Shown: piece by piece, positions 52,828-60,671 of the stretch
How the letters are laid out: each line of letters starts with the position of its first letter
How positions within the stretch are numbered: the first letter of the stretch is position 1
From: Candidatus Fimivivens faecavium
GTDB taxonomy: Bacteria > Bacillota > Clostridia > Oscillospirales > Ruminococcaceae
Length of the DNA stretch: 64,000 nucleotides
Assembly: GCA_018716105.1 (NCBI GenBank)
Contig: DVKH01000031.1
Location: 35,988 to 99,987, forward strand
Direction of reading: 5' to 3'
Made by a program: the position numbers and the translations under genes
The notes under the pieces: generated by a model
The model's database searches: none
What the model saw: the letters and a program-made list of their open reading frames with translations, nothing else
What the model was told of the DNA's origin: nothing

Positions 52828-52877
52828 CATTTTGGAAAAGCCCGGAAGGGACAAAACACAGCTTTGGAGGGATTTGA

Positions 52878-53300
52878 ATGGAGGTCAATCTGTACAATGC
52901 GGTAACTGAACGGCTGCGTCAGGCATTCGGGGAAGAAACGAGCGTCTTTGAGGGCGCCGCGCCGCCGGGAACGGCCGGCCCCTGTTTTGTCGTCAGAGTG
53001 GTTTCGGCCGATGATAAACCGGTGACTCCCCGCTGGGTGCGGAAAAGGTTTGAGCTGTGCGTCCTGTTTCTCCCGGCACAGGGGTATGCGGACGGAAGCC
53101 TCTGTGAGAACGCGGAGAAGGCGCTTGCGGCGCTGGAAACGCTGACGGTTCTGGACTGCACGGTTTTCGGCGCTGCAAGGCGATATGAAGTCGGGGACGG
53201 GACGGCGTCCGTATTTGGATCCTATCAACTGTTCCTTCAAACCGGGAGCGGAGTGGAACAGATGGATGATATTCAAATTTCAGCTGAGGCGAGGGGGTGA
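52878..53300 (+). CDS. Phage tail terminator family protein
   Basis: A 140-residue protein beginning MEVNLYNAVTERLRQAFGEE, with the mixed alpha/beta pattern of tail terminator (head-tail joining) proteins that cap contractile tails. In tailocins this protein closes the tail end in place of a head. The ATG at 52878 follows GGAGGG. Its stop overlaps the next gene start (GTGA). Confidence 0.7.
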   Translation: MEVNLYNAVTERLRQAFGEETSVFEGAAPPGTAGPCFVVRVVSADDKPVTPRWVRKRFELCVLFLPAQGYADGSLCENAEKALAALETLTVLDCTVFGAARRYEVGDGTASVFGSYQLFLQTGSGVEQMDDIQISAEARG

Positions 53301-53488
53301 AACGATTGAAAAAGAAACAGGCCGGTAAGACCGGGCCTCCCGTGTTTCGAAAGGAGGCTCTTCTTCGAAGCGAACGGTACCGCGGGCGGAGAGATCTCAT
53401 CGCGGCGCTGTTGGCGGAAGAAAGGGAGTACGCTCTGGAAGAAGTGGACCGGGAGCTGGAAGGTTTTTTAAAACGGAAGGAAAGGTGA
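53297..53488 (+). CDS. Small basic protein of the tail cluster, unknown
   Basis: A 63-residue, highly charged protein (Lys/Arg/Glu-rich). The GTG at 53297 overlaps the previous stop by 4 bases, and the sheath gene begins 6 bases after its stop, so the frame is part of the operon. Small genes at this position are common between terminator and sheath genes of PBSX-like clusters; role unknown. Confidence 0.6.
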   Translation: MKRLKKKQAGKTGPPVFRKEALLRSERYRGRRDLIAALLAEEREYALEEVDRELEGFLKRKER

Positions 53489-53494
53489 GAAACA

Positions 53495-54814
53495 ATGGCA
53501 TTAGGCGGGGGAACGTTTATCAGTCAAAACAAGGCGCTGCCAGGGAGCTACATCAACTTTGTATCAGCGGCCAGGGCGCAGGCGGCGCTGTCGGAGCGGG
53601 GGGTCGCGACGATGCCGCTGATCCTGGACTGGGGTCCGGACGGCGAGGTGTTCGCGGTAACGGCGGAGGAATTCCAGAAAAACAGCCTGAGGATCTTCGG
53701 GCACGCATATGGTGACGAGGAGATGAAGGGGCTGCGGGACCTGTTCCGGAACATCCGGACGGGGTACTTTTATAAGCTCAACACGGGCGGCGTCAAGGCG
53801 GCGAACGACCTGGCGAGCGCGAAGTACGCCGGAAGCCGGGGAAACGCGCTGAAGATCGCCGTCGCGGCGAACGAGGCGAGCAGCGAGGAGGCGCCGCTCT
53901 ATGACGTTTCCACCTGGCTCGGCTCCACGCTTGTGGACAGCCAGACGAAGGTTTCGGCGGCGTCGGAGCTTCTGCCCAACGACTTCGTCGAGTGGAAGAG
54001 CGGCGCGGCCCTCGCCGCGACGGCGGGGACGCCGCTGACCGGGGGGACGGACGGCGAGGCGGAAAACGCGGATTATCAGGCCTATCTCGACAAGATCGAA
54101 TCCTACAGCTTCAACGTGATGGGCTGCACCTCGACCGATCCGGCGGTCAAGGCGCTGTTTGCGGCGTTCACCAAGCGGATGCGGGACGAGTGCGGCGTCA
54201 AGTTCCAGACCGTTCTGTTTCGGCCCGGCGGCGCCGACTACGAGGGCGTGATCGGGGTGGAGAACGGCCTTGCCGGCGCGGCCGGGGACGCTTCGGCGGT
54301 CTACTGGGCGACCGGGGCCGAGGCGGGCTGCCAGGTCAACCGCAGCCTCCAGAACGCCGTCTACACCGGCGAATTTGAGATCGACGTCTCCCTCACCCAG
54401 GCGGAGCTGGAAGCCGGGCTTAAAGCCGGGAAGTTCCTGTTCCACCGGGTGGGGGAGGACGTCCGGGTGCTTGACGACGTGAATACCTTTGTCAGCGTGA
54501 CCGGCGAGAAGTCCGCGGACTTCCAGTCCAACCAGACGGTGCGGGTGCTCGACCAGATCGGCAACGACATCGCGGCGCTGTTCAACCAGAAATATCTCGG
54601 CAGGGTGCCCAACGACAACGCGGGGCGGATCAGCCTTTGGAACGACATCGTAAAGCACCACCAGGAGCTTTTGGCGATCCGCGCGATCGAGGCGTTTTCG
54701 GGCGACGACGTGACGGTGGAGGCGGGCGGGAGCAGGAAGTCGGTCGTCGTTTCCGACCGCGTCCAGCCGGTGTGCTGCTTTGGCCAGCTCTATATGACCG
54801 TCGTCGTGGAATAA
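53495..54814 (+). CDS. Contractile tail sheath protein (XkdK-like)
   Basis: A 439-residue protein. It begins ALGGGTFISQNKALPGSYINF as in PBSX XkdK-type sheaths and ends with the conserved sheath C-terminal region (GRISLWNDIVKHHQELLAIRA ... VVSDRVQPVCCFGQLYMTVVV). The sheath contracts to drive the tube through the target envelope. The ATG at 53495 has AAAGGTGAG upstream. The presence of a sheath shows that the tail is of the contractile (R-type) class. Confidence 0.92.
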   Translation: MALGGGTFISQNKALPGSYINFVSAARAQAALSERGVATMPLILDWGPDGEVFAVTAEEFQKNSLRIFGHAYGDEEMKGLRDLFRNIRTGYFYKLNTGGVKAANDLASAKYAGSRGNALKIAVAANEASSEEAPLYDVSTWLGSTLVDSQTKVSAASELLPNDFVEWKSGAALAATAGTPLTGGTDGEAENADYQAYLDKIESYSFNVMGCTSTDPAVKALFAAFTKRMRDECGVKFQTVLFRPGGADYEGVIGVENGLAGAAGDASAVYWATGAEAGCQVNRSLQNAVYTGEFEIDVSLTQAELEAGLKAGKFLFHRVGEDVRVLDDVNTFVSVTGEKSADFQSNQTVRVLDQIGNDIAALFNQKYLGRVPNDNAGRISLWNDIVKHHQELLAIRAIEAFSGDDVTVEAGGSRKSVVVSDRVQPVCCFGQLYMTVVVE

Positions 54815-54830
54815 GGAGGGGGAATAAAAA

Positions 54831-55304
54831 ATGGATCGGACCGTTATGAACGCGAAAGACGCGGTGTCGGCGTCCCTCGCCGAGTGTTACGTCACGCTTG
54901 AGGGGAACCGGTACAATTTTATGCAGGCGATCAATCTGGAGGCGAGCATCGAGAAAAACAAGACGGAGGTGCCCATCCTCGGGAAAACCGGGAAAGGGAA
55001 TAAGACCACGGGGTGGAAGGGAACCGGCTCGGCGACCTTCCACTACAACACGTCGATCTTCCGCGAGCTGCTTTACCGGTATAAAGAGACCGGAGAGGAC
55101 GTCTATTTCGACATCCAGATCACCAACGAGGACCCGACCGCCTCGGTTGGGCGCCAGACGGTGATTTTAAAGGACTGCAACGTGGACGGCGGCATCCTTG
55201 CCAAGTTTGACGCCGACGCGGAATATCTTGACGAGGATATGGATTTTACCTTTGACGACTTTGAAATCCCCGAAAAATTTACGCCACTGGCCGGGATGAA
55301 CTGA
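54831..55304 (+). CDS. Tail tube protein (XkdM-like, DUF2001)
   Basis: A 157-residue protein with the DUF2001/XkdM pattern (NAKDAVSASLAECYVTLEGN, INLEASIEKNKTEVPILGK, GWKGTGSATFHYNTS). It forms the inner tube inside the sheath. The ATG at 54831 follows AAGGAGG. It ends 3 bases before the -35 of the toxin-like cassette. Confidence 0.9.
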   Translation: MDRTVMNAKDAVSASLAECYVTLEGNRYNFMQAINLEASIEKNKTEVPILGKTGKGNKTTGWKGTGSATFHYNTSIFRELLYRYKETGEDVYFDIQITNEDPTASVGRQTVILKDCNVDGGILAKFDADAEYLDEDMDFTFDDFEIPEKFTPLAGMN

Positions 55305-55306
55305 AG

Positions 55307-55336
55307 TTGACACAAAGAAAAGCACCGTGCTAAAAT
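55307..55336 (+). promoter_or_regulatory. Promoter of the toxin-like peptide
   Basis: TTGACA (55307-55312), 18 bp, TAAAAT (55331-55336). Predicted start near 55343, leaving a leader of about 57 bases. Confidence 0.75.
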
Positions 55337-55369
55337 AAGCGCGGCGCTGTCGCGACGGCAGGCGGTTGG

Positions 55370-55394
55370 CCACTCCCTTTTGAGAGGGGGGTGG
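55370..55394 (+). promoter_or_regulatory. Stem that hides the ribosome site of the toxin-like peptide
   Basis: CCACTCCC (55370-55377) can pair with GGGGGTGG (55387-55394, one wobble), burying the G-rich ribosome site just before the ATG at 55400. Such sequestering stems are typical of type I toxin mRNAs. Confidence 0.55.
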
Positions 55395-55399
55395 TGCTT

Positions 55400-55492
55400 A
55401 TGTGGAGAGGATTCCGAAAAGCCCTTAAGGCTCTCTGGATTCTCCTGTGTATGGCACTTGTGGCTTACATATCCACAGTAAAAGCAAAGTAA
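55400..55492 (+). CDS. 30-residue hydrophobic cationic peptide, probable type I toxin
   Basis: The peptide starts MWRGFRKALKALWILLCMAL and ends AYISTVKAK: a basic amphipathic N-terminus, one membrane helix (about residues 12-24) and a basic tail. This is the form of type I toxins of the holin-like/TxpA type. A G-rich ribosome site precedes the ATG. It has its own promoter, a sequestered ribosome site and a convergent antisense promoter. It is inserted between the tube and chaperone genes of the tail cluster. The family is inferred from architecture. Confidence 0.7.
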   Translation: MWRGFRKALKALWILLCMALVAYISTVKAK

Positions 55493-55569
55493 CCGCCCTC
55501 ATTCCCCAATGACGCGGTTACTTTGTAACTAAACTCTGGGGTCAACCGTCTGTTGACAGCGCCCTTTGT
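55480..55569 (-). ncRNA. Probable antisense RNA antitoxin
   Basis: The predicted transcript runs from about 55569 to about 55480 and ends at the shared hairpin. It overlaps the 3' end of the toxin mRNA and the last codons. It contains an internal hairpin (GTCAAC...GTTGAC, around 55540-55558). The extent is inferred from promoter and terminator only. Confidence 0.6.
55486..55524. terminator. Shared terminator hairpin of toxin mRNA and antisense RNA
   Basis: AAAGTAACCGC (55486-55496) pairs perfectly with GCGGTTACTTT (55514-55524). On the minus strand GCTTTTAC follows. It includes the last codons of the toxin frame. Confidence 0.75.
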
Positions 55570-55575
55570 ATTTCC

Positions 55576-55604
55576 ATTATAGTCCCACGAGATTTGATTG
55601 TCAA
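55576..55604 (-). promoter_or_regulatory. Consensus promoter of the antisense RNA
   Basis: On the minus strand, TTGACA (55604-55599), 17 bp, TATAAT (55581-55576), a full consensus. It points into the toxin gene from the right and has no minus-strand protein gene to serve. Confidence 0.85.
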
Positions 55605-55648
55605 GGGCGCCGCCGGCGCCCTGTTTTGATGAAAGGGAGGTTTTGAAG

Positions 55649-56074
55649 ATGAGTTTATCCGCATTTTTGGCGGACCGGGCGCTCCCGGTGGAGAACATCA
55701 AGTACGCGGCGTCGCCGCGGTTTATCGGAGAGGACGGAAGGCCCGAGGAATGGGAGATCCGCTGCGTGACCTCGACCGAGGACGAGGGCATCCGCAGGGA
55801 CTGCACCAAACGGCTCCCGGTTCCGGGAAGGCGCGGGCAGTTTACGCAGGAGGTGGATTTTAACCTCTACCTCGGGCGCCTCGCGTCGGCCTGCACGGTG
55901 TATCCGAACCTCAACGACAAAGAGCTTCAGGACAGCTATCATGTTATGGGGGCGGACCAGTTGTTGAAGTCGATGCTGACGCCGGGCGAGTACGCCGAAT
56001 ATCTTTCGAAGATTCAGGAGATCAACGGCTTTAGCCAGTCGGTGCAGGACGAGGTGGACGAGGCAAAAAACTGA
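55649..56074 (+). CDS. Tail assembly chaperone, short form (XkdN-like)
   Basis: A 141-residue protein with the XkdN-like pattern: substrate-like N-terminus, VTSTEDEGIRRDC, QEVDFNLYLGRLASACTVYPNLNDKELQDSYHVMG-type region. It assists tape-measure folding during tail assembly. The ATG at 55649 follows AAAGGGAGG. It ends GCA AAA AAC TGA, a slippery site in the correct phase for a -1 shift to the 203-residue form. Confidence 0.88.
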   Translation: MSLSAFLADRALPVENIKYAASPRFIGEDGRPEEWEIRCVTSTEDEGIRRDCTKRLPVPGRRGQFTQEVDFNLYLGRLASACTVYPNLNDKELQDSYHVMGADQLLKSMLTPGEYAEYLSKIQEINGFSQSVQDEVDEAKN

Positions 56075-56259
56075 TCAAGGACGGGGACGCGGAAGCAAAT
56101 CTGGCGTATTACTGCCTGCATGAGCTTCACATGCTCCCGTCCGAGTTTTTCAGGCTTCCGCGCAGAGAACGGGCGTTTCTGATCGCGGCCATTGAGGTGA
56201 GAGTGGAGAATGAACGGAAAAAAGACCGCGAGCTGAAAGCCAGGCGGAAAAGAAAATAA
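55649..56259 (+). CDS. Tail assembly chaperone, long -1 frameshift form
   Basis: Slippage at A AAA AAC (56065-56071) would continue the previous frame from CTG at 56071 to TAA at 56257-56259, adding 62 residues for 203 in total. The added part (LIKDGDAEANLAYYCLHELH..., LPRRERAFLIAAIEVRVENE, basic end) has no start or ribosome site of its own and has the pattern of the second chaperone half in phages (like lambda G/GT). The tape-measure gene follows, as expected. Confidence 0.8.
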
Positions 56260-56411
56260 ATTGGCCCGAAGGCTGGGGACATGCCGCGGGGACGGGCCGG
56301 ACCGGTTTTGAAGATATGCGGGGATCAGGGGTTTCCCGGGGCGGGGCTGCGGCACATTGCAGGACAAAATCAGACGGCGGAAACGGAAGGGGTAAATCAG
56401 GGGGTGGAAAG

Positions 56412-58244
56412 ATGGCAAGCGTTCAGGCGGCGCTCAAAATGTACAAACGGACGTCGAAAACGCTTAGCGGCTTTACCGGCGCAATCGAGCTGGCTGCGGA
56501 GGGCTTCGCAGGGCTTCAGTTGGAGGTCAGGCGCAGCACAGCCGCGCTCGCCGGGCTGCAGGATGGAATCGAGCAGTTTGGAAGAGAATTGCGACATGTC
56601 TTCGACGGGTTCCAGGGGGCGGTCAACGCAAGCGCCCAGGTGAAATCGGCGGCGCAGGCCACGGCGGCAGCAAAGGCAGCCGGGCCGGGCGCCGCGATGG
56701 CGGGCATGATGAAGACGATGGGGATTTCCGACGCATTTAAAAATATTTCCAAACTGTTTGATGCTGCAAAAGGCCCCGGCGAGAAAAAAGACGCTGGCAG
56801 TGCGATCAAATGCGCGTGCTGTGGAAAGACCGCTGGCGGCGGCAGCGGGGGGAAGATCAATCTTGCAAAAGACGCAAACGGGGATAAGGGCGGAGAGCGG
56901 GACACACAAAAAAAGAAGAAAACCAGCTTCAAATTTCTCTCCACAGCGGCGGGGATGATGGGGTCGGGCGTGATGTCTATGGCCAACTGGGGCCTGCAGA
57001 GCGAGGCGCTGGCTCAGATGCCAATGGGGGAAGTTGGCGTAATGCAGGAACAGATGAAAAAGCTTCAGGATACCATTGGGGTCGGGCTCTATCCGGCGAT
57101 TCAAGCGGTCGCGGGTATCTTTACGCAGGCGCTGCCGGTGATCACACAGCTGGCCGGACCGCTTGCCGCAGTGATCAGCAGGATTGCTCAAGGGGCCGCG
57201 TGGCTGGCGGATAAGGCGTTCCAGGCAGCGGCGGTTTTCGCGGAAAACTGGTCATGGATCGGGCCGATTTTGCTGGGAATCGCCGCCGTGTTCGGGATTT
57301 TGCGGCTGGCGGCAACGGCGTATTCGGCAGCGCAGTCGATTGCCGCGATAGCGACCGGTTTATTTAAAAGTGCGCAGGACGCTGCGAATGCCGCTCTGTT
57401 GGCTTCGCCGCTGACATGGATTTTGATTATTATCATCGCGGTTGCCGCTGCGGTATATTCAATGGTAGGGATTATCAATAAAGTCACTGGCTCCACATTG
57501 TCCGCGACGGGCGTCATCTGCGGCGCAGTTAATGTTGTATGGCAGTTCCTTGTGAATACTTTTGCGGCCATTGGGAATTTGTTTACGGGCCTCTGGGAAG
57601 CGGGAAAAGCCATTGCGGAAAATATTGGAATCGCCTTTCAGAATGGAATGATAGACGCCCAGGCCGCTTGGCTTAAATTTGTAACCGCGTTTCAGGAAGG
57701 GATTTTGGACATCGCACAATGGTTGAACGAAACTTTTGGATTTTTGGGCCTTGAGCTTGACGTGTCGGGAATTAAGGAAAACCTGGAAGCCAACAGAGGC
57801 AAAATAGAAGAGCTGTTGTCCAAAAAGCAGGAATATCAGGATGTTGGAGCGGCATTTGACCGTGGAAATTCGACCTATGAAGCTTTTCAAGAGGGCTGGA
57901 TGGAAAACGCTTACAACCAGGGATATCAATTTGGAGAAGGTCTGGAGAATTCCGCGAAGGACTATCTGAACAACTTCATGAAAACCCCGGAAATCCCCGG
58001 GGCCGGCATTTCCGCCGGGGCCGGAGCGACGGGCGATTATTCGGCGCGGGCAGAGGACATGGCGTATATGAGGGACATCGCGGAGCGCGAGGCGGTCAAC
58101 CGCTATGCCACGTCAAACATCACCATCAACCAGAACAACGAAAACCATATTTCAAAGGACGTCGACCTTGACGGCATCACCGACGCCTGGACGGTGCAGT
58201 TTGCCGAAAAGCTCGACGTTTCGGCGGAGGGGGCGCTGACTTAA
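56412..58244 (+). CDS. Phage tail tape measure protein
   Basis: A 610-residue protein that sets tail length. It has Ala/Lys/Gln-rich helices in the first 200 residues, a hydrophobic middle with several potential membrane segments (about 270-390, e.g. LTWILIIIIAVAAAVYS) and a helical end. A Cys motif (CACCGK near residue 134) is unusual. The ATG at 56412 follows GGGGGTGG; the frame opens at 56316, but without a site. The middle part is more AT-rich. Length would predict a tail of roughly 90 nm by the common 0.15 nm per residue rule. Confidence 0.85.
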   Translation: MASVQAALKMYKRTSKTLSGFTGAIELAAEGFAGLQLEVRRSTAALAGLQDGIEQFGRELRHVFDGFQGAVNASAQVKSAAQATAAAKAAGPGAAMAGMMKTMGISDAFKNISKLFDAAKGPGEKKDAGSAIKCACCGKTAGGGSGGKINLAKDANGDKGGERDTQKKKKTSFKFLSTAAGMMGSGVMSMANWGLQSEALAQMPMGEVGVMQEQMKKLQDTIGVGLYPAIQAVAGIFTQALPVITQLAGPLAAVISRIAQGAAWLADKAFQAAAVFAENWSWIGPILLGIAAVFGILRLAATAYSAAQSIAAIATGLFKSAQDAANAALLASPLTWILIIIIAVAAAVYSMVGIINKVTGSTLSATGVICGAVNVVWQFLVNTFAAIGNLFTGLWEAGKAIAENIGIAFQNGMIDAQAAWLKFVTAFQEGILDIAQWLNETFGFLGLELDVSGIKENLEANRGKIEELLSKKQEYQDVGAAFDRGNSTYEAFQEGWMENAYNQGYQFGEGLENSAKDYLNNFMKTPEIPGAGISAGAGATGDYSARAEDMAYMRDIAEREAVNRYATSNITINQNNENHISKDVDLDGITDAWTVQFAEKLDVSAEGALT

Positions 58245-58937
58245 ATGCCGTATTATCTGTTTTTGGATGAGGTCCAGGTTCCGATTCCGCCCTCGAGCCT
58301 TCAGATGAAGGTCAAAAATAAAAACGAGACCGCGACCCTGATCAACGAGGGCGAGGTCAATTTTCTCAAAACGGCTGGTTTGACCGAGCTTTCGTTCGAT
58401 CTGCTCCTGCCGAAGAACCGCCTTCCGTTCGCCTCATATCCCGACGGGTTCCGGGAGCCGAGGAGTTATCTCGACCTGCTGAACCGGCTGAAAACGCAAA
58501 ACCTTCCGTTCCGCTTCCTGCTCAACCGGACCGATCCGGCGGGAATGCCGATCTTTGCGACCAACATGCGGGTGTCCCTTGAGGACTACACCATCCAGGA
58601 GGACGCGGACAACGGGATGGATGTGGTAGTGAGCGTTAAGCTCCGGCAGTACCGGGACTTCGGGACCAAATTTGTCGAATATGTGATCAACGAAAAGGGG
58701 GAACCCGAAGGCAACGCGACGCGGGACCGGGAGGCCGATTCCGCCCCGAAACCGGAAACCCGCACGGTGAAGAAGGGGGATACCCTTTGGTTGATCGCGC
58801 AGGCGGCGATGGGGGACGGAAATCGCTACCCCGAGCTTTATGAAGCGAACAAAGCGGTCATCGACGGCAAAAACAGGGGCACCGGAAACCCGCGGTACAC
58901 CATCTATCCGGGTCAGGTCCTGACCATTCCGGGGTAA
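58245..58937 (+). CDS. LysM-domain tail protein (XkdP-like)
   Basis: A 230-residue protein. The N-terminal 150 residues match the XkdP pattern (PYYLFLDEVQVPIPPSSLQMK), with a C-terminal LysM domain (RTVKKGDTLWLIAQAAMGDG ... YTIYPGQVLTIP). It links tube and baseplate and may touch peptidoglycan. The ATG is directly after the tape-measure stop. Confidence 0.9.
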   Translation: MPYYLFLDEVQVPIPPSSLQMKVKNKNETATLINEGEVNFLKTAGLTELSFDLLLPKNRLPFASYPDGFREPRSYLDLLNRLKTQNLPFRFLLNRTDPAGMPIFATNMRVSLEDYTIQEDADNGMDVVVSVKLRQYRDFGTKFVEYVINEKGEPEGNATRDREADSAPKPETRTVKKGDTLWLIAQAAMGDGNRYPELYEANKAVIDGKNRGTGNPRYTIYPGQVLTIPG

Positions 58938-58949
58938 GGGGGGAGCGCA

Positions 58950-59909
58950 TTGGAACTGAGCCTTTATATCCAGCACGGGGATGCGCTTTATGAACCCTGT
59001 GTGGAGGAAGATATTTCGTTTTCGCTCGAGCGCAAGGGTTCGCCCGGAAAACTGGCCTTCCGGGCGGTGGACGACGGACGGCTCCCGGTATCGGAGGGGG
59101 ACCAGGTCCTTTTGAAAATCGGCGGAGTGGAACTGTTTTACGGATTTGTATTCACGCTGAAAAGAAACCAGACCAGGATGATCGACATCACCGCTTATGA
59201 CCAGCTTCGATATCTGAAAAATAAAGATACGATCATCGACGGGAATCTGACGGCGTCCGAGCTGATCCGGCGGATTGGCAAAGAGTTTTCGCTTTCGCTC
59301 GGCGTGATCGAGGATACGGGTTTTGTGCTCGAGAGCGTGATCGAGGACAACCAGACGCTGTTCGACATCATCCAGGGGGCGCTCGACGAGACGCTCCAGG
59401 CGACCGGGAGGCTGTATGTGATGTACGACGACTATGGTTATCTCACGCTGCGCAGCATCGAGAATCTCAGGCTGGGGCTGCTGCTCGACGAAGAGACGGC
59501 CCAGGGCTTCGATTATTCCTCAAGTATCGACAACGGGACCGCAAACCGGGTGAAGCTGGCCTTCGACGACGAGAAAGCCGGAACCTGCCAAATCTATCAG
59601 GTTCAGAACGGGGATCATATCAACGAATGGGGCGTTCTTCAGTATTTTGAAAAGATCAATTCGCCGGCCGGCGCGGTTCGAAAAGCCGAAACCCTTCTGC
59701 GCCTGTACGACCAAAAGACGAAGAAACTGTCGGTGAAGGGCGCATTCGGCGACCCGCGGGTGCGGGCGGGGACAGGGCTTGCAGTCTCGCTTGCCCTCGG
59801 CGGGGAGACGGTTTCGCAGCTGATGGTGGTGGAGAGGGTGACGCACCGGTTTCGGCAGGGCGCGCATCTGATGGATCTGGACTTGATTGGAGGCGACTTC
59901 TTTGGCTAA
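58950..59909 (+). CDS. Baseplate hub protein (XkdQ-like)
   Basis: A 319-residue protein with XkdQ-type beta-rich N-terminus (DISFSLERKGSPGKLAFRAV), the ITAYDQLRYLKNKDT block and LLDEETAQGFDYSSSIDNGT. XkdQ-type proteins form the gp27-like hub. The start is a TTG at 58950 with GGGGGGAG upstream. Its end overlaps the next gene by 8 bases. Confidence 0.88.
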   Translation: MELSLYIQHGDALYEPCVEEDISFSLERKGSPGKLAFRAVDDGRLPVSEGDQVLLKIGGVELFYGFVFTLKRNQTRMIDITAYDQLRYLKNKDTIIDGNLTASELIRRIGKEFSLSLGVIEDTGFVLESVIEDNQTLFDIIQGALDETLQATGRLYVMYDDYGYLTLRSIENLRLGLLLDEETAQGFDYSSSIDNGTANRVKLAFDDEKAGTCQIYQVQNGDHINEWGVLQYFEKINSPAGAVRKAETLLRLYDQKTKKLSVKGAFGDPRVRAGTGLAVSLALGGETVSQLMVVERVTHRFRQGAHLMDLDLIGGDFFG

Positions 59910-60273
59910 TGCGGTGGAACTGGTGAAAAAAGCGGCTGTGGACGCGGTGGAAGCGGGAAAACCGGTGAGCCTTCTGTTTGGGACGGTGGTTTCGGCAGCG
60001 CCGCTGGCGGTCAATATCAGCCAGAAAATGACCCTGGGCGAGGCAAATCTGGTCCTCTCGCAAAACGTGACCCGGCGGACGGTGGACGCTGCGGCGGATT
60101 TTGAGACGGAGCCTGCGCTGACAGGCGGGGAACAGGAACACCGGCACACTGTGCAGGGCGTTTTGCAGGTAGTTGTGAACAAACCGCTCGAAGCCGGGGA
60201 ACGGGTGATCCTTGCGCGGATGCAGGGGGGCAAGAAATTTATCATTCTGGACAGACTGGGGGCGGGGCTATGA
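59902..60273 (+). CDS. DUF2577 family tail protein (XkdR-like)
   Basis: A 123-residue protein with the DUF2577 pattern (LFGTVVSAAPLAVNISQKMTL ... VILARMQGGKKFIILDRLG). A small OB-fold baseplate or spike-related part. The TTG at 59902 has GGAGG about 8 bases before it; the longer TTG start at 59887 is less likely. Confidence 0.85.
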   Translation: MANAVELVKKAAVDAVEAGKPVSLLFGTVVSAAPLAVNISQKMTLGEANLVLSQNVTRRTVDAAADFETEPALTGGEQEHRHTVQGVLQVVVNKPLEAGERVILARMQGGKKFIILDRLGAGL

Positions 60274-60671
60274 TTCCGAAAACCGATAGGCCGCTGGTCC
60301 GGTCGATCCGGCTGGCCGAGCCGCCGGCCGCCACCTTCCGCATCCGGGAGGACGCGGGGGTGATCACGGGGATGATCGACGGCGCCGAGGCGGTCCGTCA
60401 GGCGGTCTGGCTGATCCTGAATGTCGAACGGTATCAATATCTGATCCACTCCTGGAACTACGGGGTCGAGTTTTCCAGCCTGTATGGAAAACCGATCCCG
60501 TTTGTTTTACCCGAACTGGAACGGAGAATCGCCGAGGCGCTGACACAGGACAGCCGTATTCGGGCGGTAAGGGATTTCAAATTCGCAACCGGAGGACGGA
60601 AGATCGGCGTTTCGTTTATTGTGGATACGATTTACGGGGCGATTCCGGCGGAAAGGACGGTCGACATCTGA
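60270..60671 (+). CDS. DUF2634 family baseplate protein (XkdS-like, gp25-like wedge)
   Basis: A 133-residue protein with the pattern IDGAEAVRQAVWLILNVERY and the short wedge fold of DUF2634. It probably corresponds to the gp25-like wedge part that triggers sheath assembly. Starts at ATG 60270, overlapping the previous stop (ATGA). Confidence 0.87.
   Translation: MIPKTDRPLVRSIRLAEPPAATFRIREDAGVITGMIDGAEAVRQAVWLILNVERYQYLIHSWNYGVEFSSLYGKPIPFVLPELERRIAEALTQDSRIRAVRDFKFATGGRKIGVSFIVDTIYGAIPAERTVDI

Noticed and set aside
54842..55092. Second gene frame inside the tube gene
   Set aside because: Arg-rich shadow of the tube gene without a start signal.
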